DNA of 64,000 nt from the NCBI GenBank assembly GCA_040905865.1, contig JBBDQU010000074.1, forward strand, positions 161,809 through 225,808. The letters are read 5' to 3'. Source of the DNA: Alphaproteobacteria bacterium. Its GTDB lineage: Bacteria; Pseudomonadota; Alphaproteobacteria; UBA8366; GCA-2717185. Below are positions 9,216 to 19,072 of the stretch, one piece after another. The translations under genes and the position numbers were made by a program. Positions within the stretch are counted from its first letter, which is position 1. Every line of letters begins with the position of its first letter. The notes beneath the pieces were generated by a model that saw only the letters and a program-made list of their open reading frames with translations, did not search any database and was not told where the DNA came from.

Positions 9216-10378
9216 TTCCCGTCCAATCCTTCGTCTGATTCGAGGACGACTACGCGGCCGTCAATGAAAATTTCCGTGCAACCCAGTCGCCGGGCTTCCC
9301 GTTCCGGTTCCACAACCGGCGCCAGGCCGGCAACCGCGACCCGCCCGTTTCCGCGCAGCGACGCCGCATCCCCGGGCGAGGTCCCGAAAGGCAGAAATAC
9401 GCGGCCCGCCGCTTCGGGCGCGGCGACAGCGCGCAGAACGCTGTCGAGAAACAGGGTAAAGCCGGTCGCCGGCTCGCTAGCCGCACCTGCCCGGTAACGA
9501 CCGCCGCTACCGATTTCCCCGCGAACGCCGCGCGCAAACAGCGTAAAGCTCAATCCCGTATGATATTCGAAGCCCCGGTGCTCAACAGGATCGACTGTCA
9601 GCATGACATCCGGCATCGCCTTCGATACCAGTTCGATTACGGCGCCAAGCCGGTCCCGCTCGATGATTGCGACGGGCAGCAGGTCCAGGGCATCCAGCGC
9701 CGCCATCGCCTCGACAGCCGGTCCGGACGCATTCAGCAGCGCGGCAAACAGGACGGATGCCGGCCCGCCAACGGCTTCGACTTCCGCGATATCCTTGCGG
9801 TCGAGCGCTGCCCGAAGCCGCTGCGCCACGGCCGGCGCAAGGTTCAGGGCACCGCACAGGGATGGCACCAGGGTCGGCAGGTTGATATCGACGGAAACGT
9901 CACGGACCCCCACGCCCTGCAGGGCCGCCGCGGCCAGGCTGATGGTTTCCGCATCCGCGGTCGGCTCCGCCGATCCGATGAGTTCCGCACCCGCCTGCAG
10001 GAATTCCCGTTCGGGACGAAGCTGGCTGCCCCGCACCCGCAGCACCTGGCCGGAATACGCCAGTCGCAGCGGCCGCGGCGCACGCGCCAGGCGGGTCGTC
10101 GCGATGCGGGCGACCTGTTGCGTCATATCGGCACGGACCCCCATCATGCGCTGGCTGACGGGATCCATCAGGCGAAACGTGGCATTCGCGATACGCTGCG
10201 CCGCGCCGGCCAGCAGCGTGTCCTCAAATTCGACCAATGGCGGCGAAACGCGCATATATCCATAACGCGTGAAGGCCTCGACAAGGCGGTTTGCGATATC
10301 GGCCTCATGCGCTGCATCCGGCGGTAGTCCGTCCCGCAATCCGTCGGGCAGCAAGGCGTCCCTGCCTGCTTCGATCAT
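9212..10378 (-). CDS. hisZ: ATP phosphoribosyltransferase regulatory subunit
   Basis: HisZ is a catalytically inactive paralogue of histidyl-tRNA synthetase that activates and regulates the short-form HisG in histidine biosynthesis. The protein begins near [15 protein letters not shown], keeps the class II synthetase core ([13 protein letters not shown], then [14 protein letters not shown]) and lacks the anticodon-binding domain; 388 residues is typical. I place the start at 10378 (Met-Ile-Glu-Ala) because family similarity begins there; an in-frame start at 10438 would add 20 residues. It overlaps purA by 4 bp. No hisG is in the window. Confidence 0.9.
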   Translation of the reverse strand: MIEAGRDALLPDGLRDGLPPDAAHEADIANRLVEAFTRYGYMRVSPPLVEFEDTLLAGAAQRIANATFRLMDPVSQRMMGVRADMTQQVARIATTRLARAPRPLRLAYSGQVLRVRGSQLRPEREFLQAGAELIGSAEPTADAETISLAAAALQGVGVRDVSVDINLPTLVPSLCGALNLAPAVAQRLRAALDRKDIAEVEAVGGPASVLFAALLNASGPAVEAMAALDALDLLPVAIIERDRLGAVIELVSKAMPDVMLTVDPVEHRGFEYHTGLSFTLFARGVRGEIGSGGRYRAGAASEPATGFTLFLDSVLRAVAAPEAAGRVFLPFGTSPGDAASLRGNGRVAVAGLAPVVEPEREARRLGCTEIFIDGRVVVLESDEGLDGK

Positions 10379-10485
10379 GGCGTCCGATGTCCGAAATTCA
10401 TTCCTGTCTGGCGGGTGCCTACCTAGCGGTTTTGGCACCCCGGGGCAAGCGATGACTGGTGCAATTTTACCGAAGTCGACCGGCG

Positions 10486-11490
10486 CTATCGCCTGATGAC
10501 GGTGACCGCGCCGTTGGCGAGACCGTATACGATTTCCGGTGTGCCGTTGCGATCGATATCTGCCATGACGATCGAGGTTGCGATCGGGCTGTCATGGGCA
10601 ATCGACTGCACTTCGCGCGCCGAGCCGCCGGCAAAGGAAATGGCTACCAGCCTGCGGCGGTCGAGCGACGGAATGATGATGTCAGCAAGGCCATCGGCAT
10701 CGACATCCGCCACGGCATGCATGGCCAGAACCGTAGAGCCGATAAAATGATTGGCATATCCGTGTATCGACGCGACCGGCTCCAGAATACGCCCTATTCG
10801 CCGGAACAGGGTCAGCGTTCCGGACAGGTGCGGCGTCACAACCGATGCGATTTCGGTTTTTCCATCGCCATCGAAATCAGCCGCGCCGACAGGATTCTGC
10901 CAGCGATGCGACTGCCCGATGGGCCGGGACTCCGCCACCGGCTGTATGGCGCCCCCGACAACACCGAAAAGCGCCAGCGCCGCGCCGGCGTGAGGATATG
11001 ATCGGACCACAAGTATCGTTTCCACGCCATCGACATTGACGATCCGTGGCTCAAGGTCCTCGAAAACGGATTCGTCGGGGAGCCGGTATGTCGCCTCGCG
11101 CCCGTTCGCAAACGCAACCTGCAATGCGGTCGCTTCGATTGGGTCGCCCAGGACGCCATGGCGGTAACGGTTTGTCGGGCCGGTCAGCCAGGTTCCGGCC
11201 ACCGCGCCGTGCCCCGACGCGACACGGCCCTGCGGAATGATGTTGGCGGGGACTGTCTCATTCGATGTTTTCAGCGGCGACACCAGAAACAGCCCGCGTG
11301 GCAGGGATAATCTGAAACGCCGGTCGCCGGTGTGCAGGATGACGCGGTCCTTTCCAGACGACAGCGTGATATCCCTCAGGTCGTCAATATGCGTCGCCGT
11401 TTCCGCCTTCCAGCCCGTCTCCTGCGCCGCTGCCGTGGCGGCAATCGCGGCAAACAGCAGGATCGCCGGAATTGCGGATTTAGAATGCAA
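10486..11490 (-). CDS. Secreted FG-GAP/VCBS-repeat protein
   Basis: The likely 334-residue protein starts at a TTG (11490) inside the 3' end of serA. That start gives a clean signal peptide, with a hydrophobic run of about 14 residues and an AAAQ cleavage site. The mature part has three Ca-binding-like FG-GAP loops (ADFDGDGKTEI, ADVDADGLADI, ADIDRNGTPEI) in its second half, typical of a beta-propeller exported to the periplasm or cell surface. The open frame extends upstream to 11550, but that part has no signal-like features. It is likely co-transcribed with serC-serA. Function is unknown. Confidence 0.78.
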   Translation of the reverse strand: MHSKSAIPAILLFAAIAATAAAQETGWKAETATHIDDLRDITLSSGKDRVILHTGDRRFRLSLPRGLFLVSPLKTSNETVPANIIPQGRVASGHGAVAGTWLTGPTNRYRHGVLGDPIEATALQVAFANGREATYRLPDESVFEDLEPRIVNVDGVETILVVRSYPHAGAALALFGVVGGAIQPVAESRPIGQSHRWQNPVGAADFDGDGKTEIASVVTPHLSGTLTLFRRIGRILEPVASIHGYANHFIGSTVLAMHAVADVDADGLADIIIPSLDRRRLVAISFAGGSAREVQSIAHDSPIATSIVMADIDRNGTPEIVYGLANGAVTVIRR

Positions 11491-13057
11491 GCTGCTTGAC
11501 CTGGAAGATATTCGGCAGCCTGGACACCGCATCCACGACCGCCGCGTCAAGCGGCTGGTCGATCTGCAACAGCGCTATGGCGTCATTACCCTGGCTGGCG
11601 CGGCCCAGATGGAATGTCGCGATGTTCACCCCGGCATCGCCTAGTGTCCTGCCCAGATTGCCGATGACGCCGGGCGTGTCCTTGTTGGTGATATACAGCA
11701 TATATGGCGACATCTCGGCCTCGATATCGATGCCTTTGATGTTGACGATCCGCGCCCGCGAACCGCTGAACAGGGTGCCGGTGACGCTGCGCTCCTGCCG
11801 TTCGGTCGTTACGGTGATGCGAATCATCGTCTCGTAATCGCCGTGCTGCTCGTCCTTCGATTCCGTGACGCGGATATTGCGTTCGCGGGCAATCGACGGG
11901 GCGCTGACCATGTTGACGGCATCCAGCATGGGCCGTAGCAGGCCCGTCAGCGCCGCCGCCATCAGGGGGCGGGTATTGAGCGTCGCCACATGGCCCCGAA
12001 ATTCAATTGTTACCGCCGAAATTCCCGTTTCAGTGAGTTGCCCCGCGAAGCTGCCGAGATGTTCCGCGAGCGCCATATAGGGGCGCAGCCGCGGCGCTTC
12101 ATCGGCGGTCACCGACGGCATGTTGATGGCGTTGGTCACGGCGCCCGTCAGCAGGTAGTCGGACATCTGCTCCGCCACCTGGATGGCGACGTTTTCCTGC
12201 GCCTCGGTTGTTGCCGCGCCGAGATGGGGCGTGCAGACCACATTATCGCGGCCGAACAGGATGTTTTCCCTCGCCGGTTCCTTGACGAACACGTCGAATC
12301 CGGCGCCGGCGACATGGCCGGAATCAAGCGCCGCCGCAAGGTCTTCCTCGACCACCAGCCCGCCGCGGGCGCAGTTGATGATGTAGACGCCCTTCTTTGT
12401 TTTGGCGAGCGCCCCGGCGTCGATGATGCCGCGGGTGCTGTCGGTCAGCGGCGCGTGCAGGGTGATGAAGTCCGACCGGGCAAGCAGGTCGTCCAGTTCG
12501 AGTTTTTCGATGGACAGGTCGGCCGCGCGTTCCGGCGTCAGGTAGGGATCATAGGCGACGACCCGCATATGCAGCCCGCGCGCCCGGTCCGCGACAATGG
12601 AGCCGATATTGCCGCAGCCGATCAGCCCCAGCGTCTTGCCCGTCAATTCGGCGCCCATGAAGCGGGATTTCTCCCACTTGCCCGCCTGGGTCGAGGCATT
12701 TGCCGCGGTAATCTGGCGTGCCAGGGCAAACATCATGCCGATTGCGTGCTCGGCTGTCGTCGTCGCGTTGCCGAAGGGCGTGTTCATGACGACGACGCCT
12801 TTCTGCGTCGCCTGCGGCACATCGATATTGTCGACGCCAATTCCTGCCCTGCCGACAACTTTCAGCTTCGCCGCGGCATCAAGAACAGCCGCCGTTACTT
12901 TCGTGGCTGACCGGACGGCAAGTCCGTCAAATTCACCGATACATGCGATCAATTCGTCCGGCGACATGCCGACCTTAACGTCGACGTCGATCCCGTTCTT
13001 CTTGAATACCGCCTCGGCGTTGGCGCTAAGCTCATCCGCAATCAAAACTCTGGTCAT
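11480..13057 (-). CDS. serA: D-3-phosphoglycerate dehydrogenase
   Basis: The 525-residue enzyme oxidises 3-phosphoglycerate to 3-phosphohydroxypyruvate, the first step of serine synthesis. It is the long form: an N-terminal 2-hydroxyacid dehydrogenase domain with NAD motif GLIGCGNIGS, the VVGRAGIGVDNID block and the active-site HLGAATTEAQ; an intervening domain; and a C-terminal ACT domain (YITNKDTPGVIGNLGRTLG) that can bind serine. An AGGAAG site lies 9 nt before the ATG at 13057. It follows serC by 16 bp. Confidence 0.97.
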   Translation of the reverse strand: MTRVLIADELSANAEAVFKKNGIDVDVKVGMSPDELIACIGEFDGLAVRSATKVTAAVLDAAAKLKVVGRAGIGVDNIDVPQATQKGVVVMNTPFGNATTTAEHAIGMMFALARQITAANASTQAGKWEKSRFMGAELTGKTLGLIGCGNIGSIVADRARGLHMRVVAYDPYLTPERAADLSIEKLELDDLLARSDFITLHAPLTDSTRGIIDAGALAKTKKGVYIINCARGGLVVEEDLAAALDSGHVAGAGFDVFVKEPARENILFGRDNVVCTPHLGAATTEAQENVAIQVAEQMSDYLLTGAVTNAINMPSVTADEAPRLRPYMALAEHLGSFAGQLTETGISAVTIEFRGHVATLNTRPLMAAALTGLLRPMLDAVNMVSAPSIARERNIRVTESKDEQHGDYETMIRITVTTERQERSVTGTLFSGSRARIVNIKGIDIEAEMSPYMLYITNKDTPGVIGNLGRTLGDAGVNIATFHLGRASQGNDAIALLQIDQPLDAAVVDAVSRLPNIFQVKQLAF

Positions 13058-13073
13058 TTTACGCGTCTTCCTT

Positions 13074-14231
13074 TCAGACTGTCGTGGCAGCCTCGAGAAA
13101 TTCTTCATAGGCCCAATCGAGCCACGGCGTCAGCGCCGCCATATCGGCGCTTTCCACAGTCGCGCCGCCCCAGATCCGCAGCCCCGGAGGCGCATCCCGG
13201 TATGCACCGATATCGTAGGCCACACCGACTTCATCAAGGCGCTGCGCGATGCGCTTTGGCGCCCCTGCCAGGGCATTCGCATCGAGCGGCACGTTTTCCG
13301 ACAATGCAAGACAGATGGACGTGCAGGATCGTGTGACCGGTTCCCTGGCCAGGAATTCGATCCAGTCACGTGACGCAACCCACTTGTCGATCACATCGAA
13401 ATTTGCATTGCATCGCGCGATCAGGGCATCAAGGCCGCCAATGGATTCAGCCCATTTCAATGTATCGATACAATCCTCCACCGCCAGCATCGACGGCGTA
13501 TTGATCGTCAACCCCTTGAAGGGACCCTCTTCCAGCTTGCCGCCCTTGGTCAGGCGGAAGATTTTTGGCAGGGGACGGGGCGGCACAAAGGATTCGAGCC
13601 GTTCGACCGCGCGTGGCGACAGCACCAGCATGCCATGCGCCGCTTCGCCACCAAGCACCTTCTGCCAGGACCACGTCGCGATATCGATCTTTTCCCACGG
13701 AATTTCCATCGCGAATACCGCCGATGTTGCGTCACAGAAAGTCAGGCCCTTGCGGTCGGCGGGGATCCAGTCGCCATTCGGCACACGCACGCCGCTGGTC
13801 GTTCCGTTCCACGTAAAAACCACGTCGCGGTCGAAATCAACCTGGCCGAGGTCGGGCAACAGCCCGTATTCGGCCTTGAGGGCGCGGACATCCTGCAGCT
13901 TCAACTGGTTCGACACATCGTTGACCCAGCCGGCGCCAAATGATTCCCAGGCCAGCATATCGACGCCGCGCGCGCCCAGCATCGTCCACATGGCCATTTC
14001 CATGGCGCCCGTGTCGGAAGCCGGCACAATTGCCAGCCGATAATCGTTCGGCAGACGCAACAGCGCACGATGGCGGTCGATGACCTCCGCCAGCCGCGCC
14101 TTGCCTTCCGTCGAGCGATGCGACCGGCCCAGAAATGCACCGGCCAGCGCCGCCGGCGTCCAGCCCGGGCGCTTGGCGCAGGGTCCTGAAGAAAAATTCG
14201 GGTTCCCTGGTCGTGTGTGCGGCATCGACAT
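13074..14231 (-). CDS. serC: Phosphoserine aminotransferase
   Basis: The 385-residue PLP enzyme converts 3-phosphohydroxypyruvate and glutamate to O-phosphoserine. It shows the [15 protein letters not shown] opening typical of the alphaproteobacterial/long SerC type, a GRSHRS segment and the PLP lysine in [14 protein letters not shown]. The start at 14231 has AAGGAAA six nt upstream; the frame is open further, to 14366, but without family similarity. It is the first gene of a serC-serA-FG-GAP operon divergent from the SLC13 permease gene. Confidence 0.95.
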   Translation of the reverse strand: MSMPHTRPGNPNFSSGPCAKRPGWTPAALAGAFLGRSHRSTEGKARLAEVIDRHRALLRLPNDYRLAIVPASDTGAMEMAMWTMLGARGVDMLAWESFGAGWVNDVSNQLKLQDVRALKAEYGLLPDLGQVDFDRDVVFTWNGTTSGVRVPNGDWIPADRKGLTFCDATSAVFAMEIPWEKIDIATWSWQKVLGGEAAHGMLVLSPRAVERLESFVPPRPLPKIFRLTKGGKLEEGPFKGLTINTPSMLAVEDCIDTLKWAESIGGLDALIARCNANFDVIDKWVASRDWIEFLAREPVTRSCTSICLALSENVPLDANALAGAPKRIAQRLDEVGVAYDIGAYRDAPPGLRIWGGATVESADMAALTPWLDWAYEEFLEAATTV

Positions 14232-14445
14232 TGTCGTTTCCTTTCGCGAAAACAGCGACATGAAATTTCCAGATTTGCGGTAAGCCGAAGCGGCTGCGAG
14301 ATTAGGGGTCACGTTCCAGACGGTCAACAGCCGGGATGTTGCGGCGCAATATTCTGCGGACGCCATCCTGTTTCAACCTTTATGTGCGTTCTGCGACATT
14401 CCGTCATAGGTTAGGGCCAGTCGTATTGAACAGGGTGCCAATCCC

Positions 14446-16227
14446 GTGACAACCGAACAAATATACATTCTGGTCGTATTAACCGTAACGATGGGACTCT
14501 TCGTCTGGGGCCGCTGGCGATATGACATAGTGGCCCTGATGGCGCTGCTGGCGGTCGTGATCGGCGGCCTTGTCCCGGCTTCGGACGCCTTTGCCGGGTT
14601 CGGCCATTCCGCCGTCATTACAGTCGCCGCCGTTCTGGCAATCTCCCGGGCCATCCAGAATTCCGGACTGGTCGCCTGGCTGGCGCGCGGCCTGGACCGC
14701 AGCGGCAAGGATCCGACCATGCAAACCGGGGCTGTCGTAACCCTCGTCGCGGCGCTGTCGGGCTTCATGAATAATGTCGGTGCGCTGGCGCTGCTGTTGC
14801 CGGTTGTGATCCGGACGGCACGGAATGCCGACCGGTCGCCGGCCACGTTGCTGATGCCGCTGTCATTCGGCTCGCTGCTGGGCGGACTGATCACGCTGAT
14901 CGGCACGCCGCCGAATATCATCATCGCAACCTTTCGCGCGCAATCCGCCGGTGCGCCATTCGGCATGTTCGACTTTGCCCCCGTGGGGATCATCATTGCC
15001 ATTGTCGGCACCGTTTTCATCGCCGTGATCGGCTGGCGGCTGATTCCCGCGCGGGAAACCGGCGGCGGCGAAGGCGAAATGTTCCAGATTGCCGACTACA
15101 TCACCGAAGTGGTGGTAACCGAGGAATCGAAAGTCGAAGGGGCGACAATCGCAGAATTGCTTGAACCGGCCGGACAGGGGGAAATCATTGTTGTCGCCCT
15201 TCAACGGGGTGGCCGGCGCCGGCCGCGACCCAGCCGATACGAACGATTGCAGGCCGATGACCATCTGATGCTCGAAGGCAGTGCGGAGGCAATCGAAACC
15301 GTCATTCACGAAGCCAGGCTGAAACTGGAAGGCACGGCAACCCTCAAGCCCGAAGAACTCGAAACCGAGGACATTTCCCTGATCGAGGCGGTGGTGACAC
15401 CGACATCTCAACTCCCCGGACGGACCGTGGCGCAATCGATGCTGGACCGGCGATACGGGGTCAACCTTCTGGCGCTTGCCCGACAGGGACGTCCCGTGCG
15501 GGAAAACCTGCGTCGCGTGCAGCTTCAGGCCGGCGATGTCCTGTTGCTGCAGGGCAACTCGGACGCCATGCGGGAATCCCTGCACGCCATGGGGTGCCTG
15601 CCCCTGGCGGAACGGGACCTCGGGCTGCATCGGACACCCAGCCCCCTGCCCCTCATCATTTTCGCCGCCGCTATCGCACTCGGCGTCTTCGGACTGCTGT
15701 CCATCCCGGTCGCTTTCACCGCCGCGGTCGTGGCCCTGATCCTGACGCGCTGTCTGACTCTGCGCGACCTGTACGCCAGCGTTGACTGGCCTGTCATTGT
15801 CCTGCTGGCGGCCATGGTGCCGGTGGGCATGGCGGTCGAATCATCCGGTGCTACCGATCTGATCGTCGGCGGCATCGCCGGCCTGTCGGATATCCTGCCA
15901 CCGTGGTCGATCGTCCTGATCGTCCTGGTTACGGCGATGGTCCTATCGGACATAGTGAACAACGCTGCGACGGCAGTATTGATGGCGCCCCTGGCAATTG
16001 GCATCGCGAACCATATGCAGGTCAGCGCCGACCCCCTGCTGATGGCCGTCGCCATCGGTAGTTCCTGTGCCTTCCTGACGCCCATCGGACACCAATCCAA
16101 CGTTCTGGTCATGGGACCGGCGGGATACCGGTTTGGCGATTACTGGAGAATGGGCCTGCCGCTGGAGATACTGATCGTCGTCGTCGCCGTACCCGCAATC
16201 CTCTGGGTCTGGCCGCTACAGGGATAA
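14446..16227 (+). CDS. SLC13-family permease with two RCK-C (TrkA-C) domains, copy 1
   Basis: The 593-residue protein is an inner-membrane transporter of the divalent anion:Na+ symporter (ArsB/NhaD-like) superfamily. About five N-terminal helices (residues 1-195, with GFMNNVGALALLLPV and LIGTPPNIIIA motifs) and a second bundle (residues 395-593, with LSDIVNNAATAVLMAPLAIG and TPIGHQSNVLVMGPAGY) flank two cytoplasmic TrkA-C domains (about 215-290 and 305-385). The start is GTG at 14446. It is convergent with a paralogue, 6 bp between the stops. Sulfate or dicarboxylate are possible substrates. Confidence 0.88.
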   Translation: MTTEQIYILVVLTVTMGLFVWGRWRYDIVALMALLAVVIGGLVPASDAFAGFGHSAVITVAAVLAISRAIQNSGLVAWLARGLDRSGKDPTMQTGAVVTLVAALSGFMNNVGALALLLPVVIRTARNADRSPATLLMPLSFGSLLGGLITLIGTPPNIIIATFRAQSAGAPFGMFDFAPVGIIIAIVGTVFIAVIGWRLIPARETGGGEGEMFQIADYITEVVVTEESKVEGATIAELLEPAGQGEIIVVALQRGGRRRPRPSRYERLQADDHLMLEGSAEAIETVIHEARLKLEGTATLKPEELETEDISLIEAVVTPTSQLPGRTVAQSMLDRRYGVNLLALARQGRPVRENLRRVQLQAGDVLLLQGNSDAMRESLHAMGCLPLAERDLGLHRTPSPLPLIIFAAAIALGVFGLLSIPVAFTAAVVALILTRCLTLRDLYASVDWPVIVLLAAMVPVGMAVESSGATDLIVGGIAGLSDILPPWSIVLIVLVTAMVLSDIVNNAATAVLMAPLAIGIANHMQVSADPLLMAVAIGSSCAFLTPIGHQSNVLVMGPAGYRFGDYWRMGLPLEILIVVVAVPAILWVWPLQG

Positions 16228-16233
16228 CCAGGC

Positions 16234-18063
16234 TTACAGCCCATAGAACCAGGGCGCGAACAGGCTGAATACGACCCACAGCAGCCCGACCAGGGGCAGG
16301 CCGGCCTTCGCGAAATCGATGAACCGGTATCCCGCCGGCCCCATCACCAGCAGGTTGGTCTGATACCCGACCGGCGACGCGAAGGAACAGTTCGCGGCGA
16401 AGACGACGGCGACGGCGAATGGCTCGACCGGCGCGCCGACCGCCTTGGCGACCCCGACGGCTATAGGCGTGAACAGGACCGCCGTCGCCTTGGTGCTGAG
16501 AACGTTGGATAGCAAGGCCACCAGCAGGAAGAAGGCGGAAAGGACGATAGGGATCGACGAATTCCCGACAACCGCCAGCATCGCTTCCGCCATGAAATCG
16601 GCGCCGCCGGTTTCCTGCATGGCCGCCCCGAGCGCCAGCGCCGATGCGATCAGCATCACAAGCTGCCGGTCCAGCGCCCGCATTGCGTCGCGAACCTGCA
16701 ACACGCCTGTCGCGACCATGGCGACGGCGCCCGTCAGCGCCGCGACGGAAATCGGAACCAATCCGGTCGCCGCGGAAGCCACAACGGCAAGAAAGATCAG
16801 GCCGGCCCGCACTGCGTGATGAACCGCCGGAATTTCCTCCGCCGACCATTCCAGCAGCACCGCATCGTGATCCCCGCGCAACTTGCGGATATCGCGCAGT
16901 TGGCCCTGAACAAGAAGCGTATCGCCTGCTTCCATACGAATTTCGGTCAGTCGCTGCCGCAACAGACGGCCCCGCCGCTGTATCCCGACGACAATGCAGT
17001 GATGGCGGTAACGGAAACCGAATTCTTCGAGTGTGCGGCCGGTCATGGCGGACCCGGGCGGCACCATGACATCGGCGACGACCTGCCCGCCGATCAGCCA
17101 GCGTTCCGGCGATTCGACCTGGTCATCGAGGCGCGGATGCATTGCCGCCGGATCGGCTTTCATGGCGTCGACCAGCGCGTCCCGCGTCGCCGCTACGACA
17201 ATGACATCCTTATCCTGCAACCGGACATCCATATACGGGGACTCGAATGCGTGCTCACCCCGCTGAACCGTCAGGACCCTCATATCCGGCAGGTTTTCCA
17301 GTTTGCCGGAAGTGAATTCCGCTCCGACCAGGTGAGATTTCGGCGTAATCGTGATCTGCGCAATGAACTGTCGGTTATCCTGCGCCAGACCTTCGGCAAT
17401 ATCCTCGTTTTCCGGCAGCAGTCGGGGCGCGACGAACAGGAGATACAGCAACCCGGCGGCAGCGAGGACAATGCCCGGAATGGAAAAATCGAAAAACCCG
17501 AACGGGGCTTCGCCCAGTTGGACCAGGGCACTTGATACCAGAAGGTTTGTGGACGACCCGATCAGCGTCGTCATACCGCCCAGCATGGCCGCGAAGCTGA
17601 GCGGCATCAGCAGGTGGCTGGGACGCCTGCCCAGACGCTTGGCAATGGCCTGCATGATCGGAATGAAAATAACGACTACGGGGATATTGTTCATCACTGC
17701 GCTGACGGCCATAACCGTCGTCAGCGCCATCGTCACGGTCAGCCAGGGGCTGCCACGCCCCGCCGCCAGGACCGTGGCAGCCCCCTTGTCCAGTGCCCCG
17801 GTGCGCTCCAGCGCGTCGCCGATGACGAGCAGCCCCAGCACGGCAAACAGGGCCGGGTTTGCGAAACCGGACAACAGGCGCACCGCATCCAGCCGGTTGG
17901 CGCCGTCATCCCCCGGGACCGGCAGCAGATGGAACATGATCAATAAGGCGCAAAGGACGCCGAGTGACGTCACCTCCAGCGGCAGCTTTTCCGTCGCGTA
18001 AAGAACCAGCGACCCCGCGATCAACGCGAATACCGCCAGCATCTGAATTGTCGCGATTTCCAT
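16234..18063 (-). CDS. SLC13-family permease with two RCK-C domains, copy 2
   Basis: The 609-residue paralogue of the neighbouring permease has the same architecture: a helix bundle, two TrkA-C domains (about residues 210-290 and 300-390) and a second bundle. Shared signatures include VMNNIPVVVIFIPI, TLIGSSTNLLVS, VLSTKATAVLFTPIAVG and SPVGYQTNLLVMGPAGYRF. A GGGAAG site precedes the ATG. The two copies are clearly diverged, so this is not a recent duplication. Substrate unknown. Confidence 0.88.
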   Translation of the reverse strand: MEIATIQMLAVFALIAGSLVLYATEKLPLEVTSLGVLCALLIMFHLLPVPGDDGANRLDAVRLLSGFANPALFAVLGLLVIGDALERTGALDKGAATVLAAGRGSPWLTVTMALTTVMAVSAVMNNIPVVVIFIPIMQAIAKRLGRRPSHLLMPLSFAAMLGGMTTLIGSSTNLLVSSALVQLGEAPFGFFDFSIPGIVLAAAGLLYLLFVAPRLLPENEDIAEGLAQDNRQFIAQITITPKSHLVGAEFTSGKLENLPDMRVLTVQRGEHAFESPYMDVRLQDKDVIVVAATRDALVDAMKADPAAMHPRLDDQVESPERWLIGGQVVADVMVPPGSAMTGRTLEEFGFRYRHHCIVVGIQRRGRLLRQRLTEIRMEAGDTLLVQGQLRDIRKLRGDHDAVLLEWSAEEIPAVHHAVRAGLIFLAVVASAATGLVPISVAALTGAVAMVATGVLQVRDAMRALDRQLVMLIASALALGAAMQETGGADFMAEAMLAVVGNSSIPIVLSAFFLLVALLSNVLSTKATAVLFTPIAVGVAKAVGAPVEPFAVAVVFAANCSFASPVGYQTNLLVMGPAGYRFIDFAKAGLPLVGLLWVVFSLFAPWFYGL

Positions 18064-18114
18064 TATCTTCCCGCCAATGACAACCCACGGAACAGCATTT
18101 TATATGTACGCTTA

Positions 18115-19047
18115 TTAATTGGTTCGATTTTTGCCATCGCCCTCATAGGCGATGGCTGGCCGTTTCTTCAGCTTGCTTTCGCGATAGGCAATATAGGTTG
18201 CGCTGACGAAAATCATACCGCCGCCCAGGAGCGTCATCGCGTCGGGATGTTCCGCAAACAGGAAGAATCCGAACGCCGTCGCCCAGATCAGCTTGAAAAA
18301 ATCAATCGGCATGACGACGGCGGTCTCAGCCAGCCGCAATGCCTGGGTGACGCTGAGCTGCGTCACCGTGCCAAAGGCCGCGATCAGCAGCAGCCACAGG
18401 TAATGATGAGGTTCCGGCCACAACCAGACCGTGGTCGCGGGCACGAACGACAACACCGTCATGACCAGCGCAAGATAGAATGTGATCGTATGACTGGACT
18501 CGGTGCGCCCCAGTATGCGCGTCACGATGATCGCGGCGCCCCAGGCAAGGGCTGAAAACAGCGTCAGCACCGATCCCAGATCGAGTTCGACGATTCCGGG
18601 CCGCAGAATCACCAGCGTCCCGGCGAACCCGACGACAATGGCGGCCCAACGCCGGATTCGCACAACCTCGCCCAGGAAGAATATCGCCAGGATCGTGGCG
18701 AAGAGCGGCGCGGTAAAGGACAGCGCCGTTACCTGCGCCAGCGGCGAGATGCTAAGGGCGGTGAAGAAGGCCAGCATCGAACTGGTGGTCAGCGCCCCCC
18801 GCAACAGGTGCAGCCAGGGATGGCTCGTGCGCAGCGGCGCGATGCCGAGACGAAGCAGCGGGACGGCAAGGAAGACCAGGGCGAACGAGTTCCGGAAGAA
18901 GGCCAGTTCGAACGGCTCCAGTGCGGCGCTCATATGCCGGACCGTCGCATGCATACAGACGCCGGTGACTGTTCCCACGAACATGAACATCATCCCGCGC
19001 AGACCGGCGGGCAAACTGGCAAACAGCGTGCGCGTGGCGTTTACCAA
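18115..19047 (-). CDS. EamA/DMT-family metabolite exporter
   Basis: The 310-residue protein has ten predicted membrane helices in two EamA halves (about residues 15-145 and 160-285), the layout of drug/metabolite transporters of the RhaT/YdcZ type. The start is TTG at 19047, supported by a GGAG six nt upstream; the next in-frame ATG is 18 codons in and would cut the first helix. It lies 25 bp after the tartrate-dehydrogenase-like gene on the same strand, so it may be co-transcribed. Substrate unknown. Confidence 0.85.
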   Translation of the reverse strand: MVNATRTLFASLPAGLRGMMFMFVGTVTGVCMHATVRHMSAALEPFELAFFRNSFALVFLAVPLLRLGIAPLRTSHPWLHLLRGALTTSSMLAFFTALSISPLAQVTALSFTAPLFATILAIFFLGEVVRIRRWAAIVVGFAGTLVILRPGIVELDLGSVLTLFSALAWGAAIIVTRILGRTESSHTITFYLALVMTVLSFVPATTVWLWPEPHHYLWLLLIAAFGTVTQLSVTQALRLAETAVVMPIDFFKLIWATAFGFFLFAEHPDAMTLLGGGMIFVSATYIAYRESKLKKRPAIAYEGDGKNRTN

Positions 19048-19072
19048 AGGCAGCTCCGCGCAGGCCGGATCG

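Noticed and set aside
8148..9497. A 449-codon plus-strand frame opposite purA and hisZ
   Set aside because: It is the antisense shadow of two well-supported genes; the sequence is Arg/Gln-rich with no domain, a usual artefact of GC-rich coding DNA.
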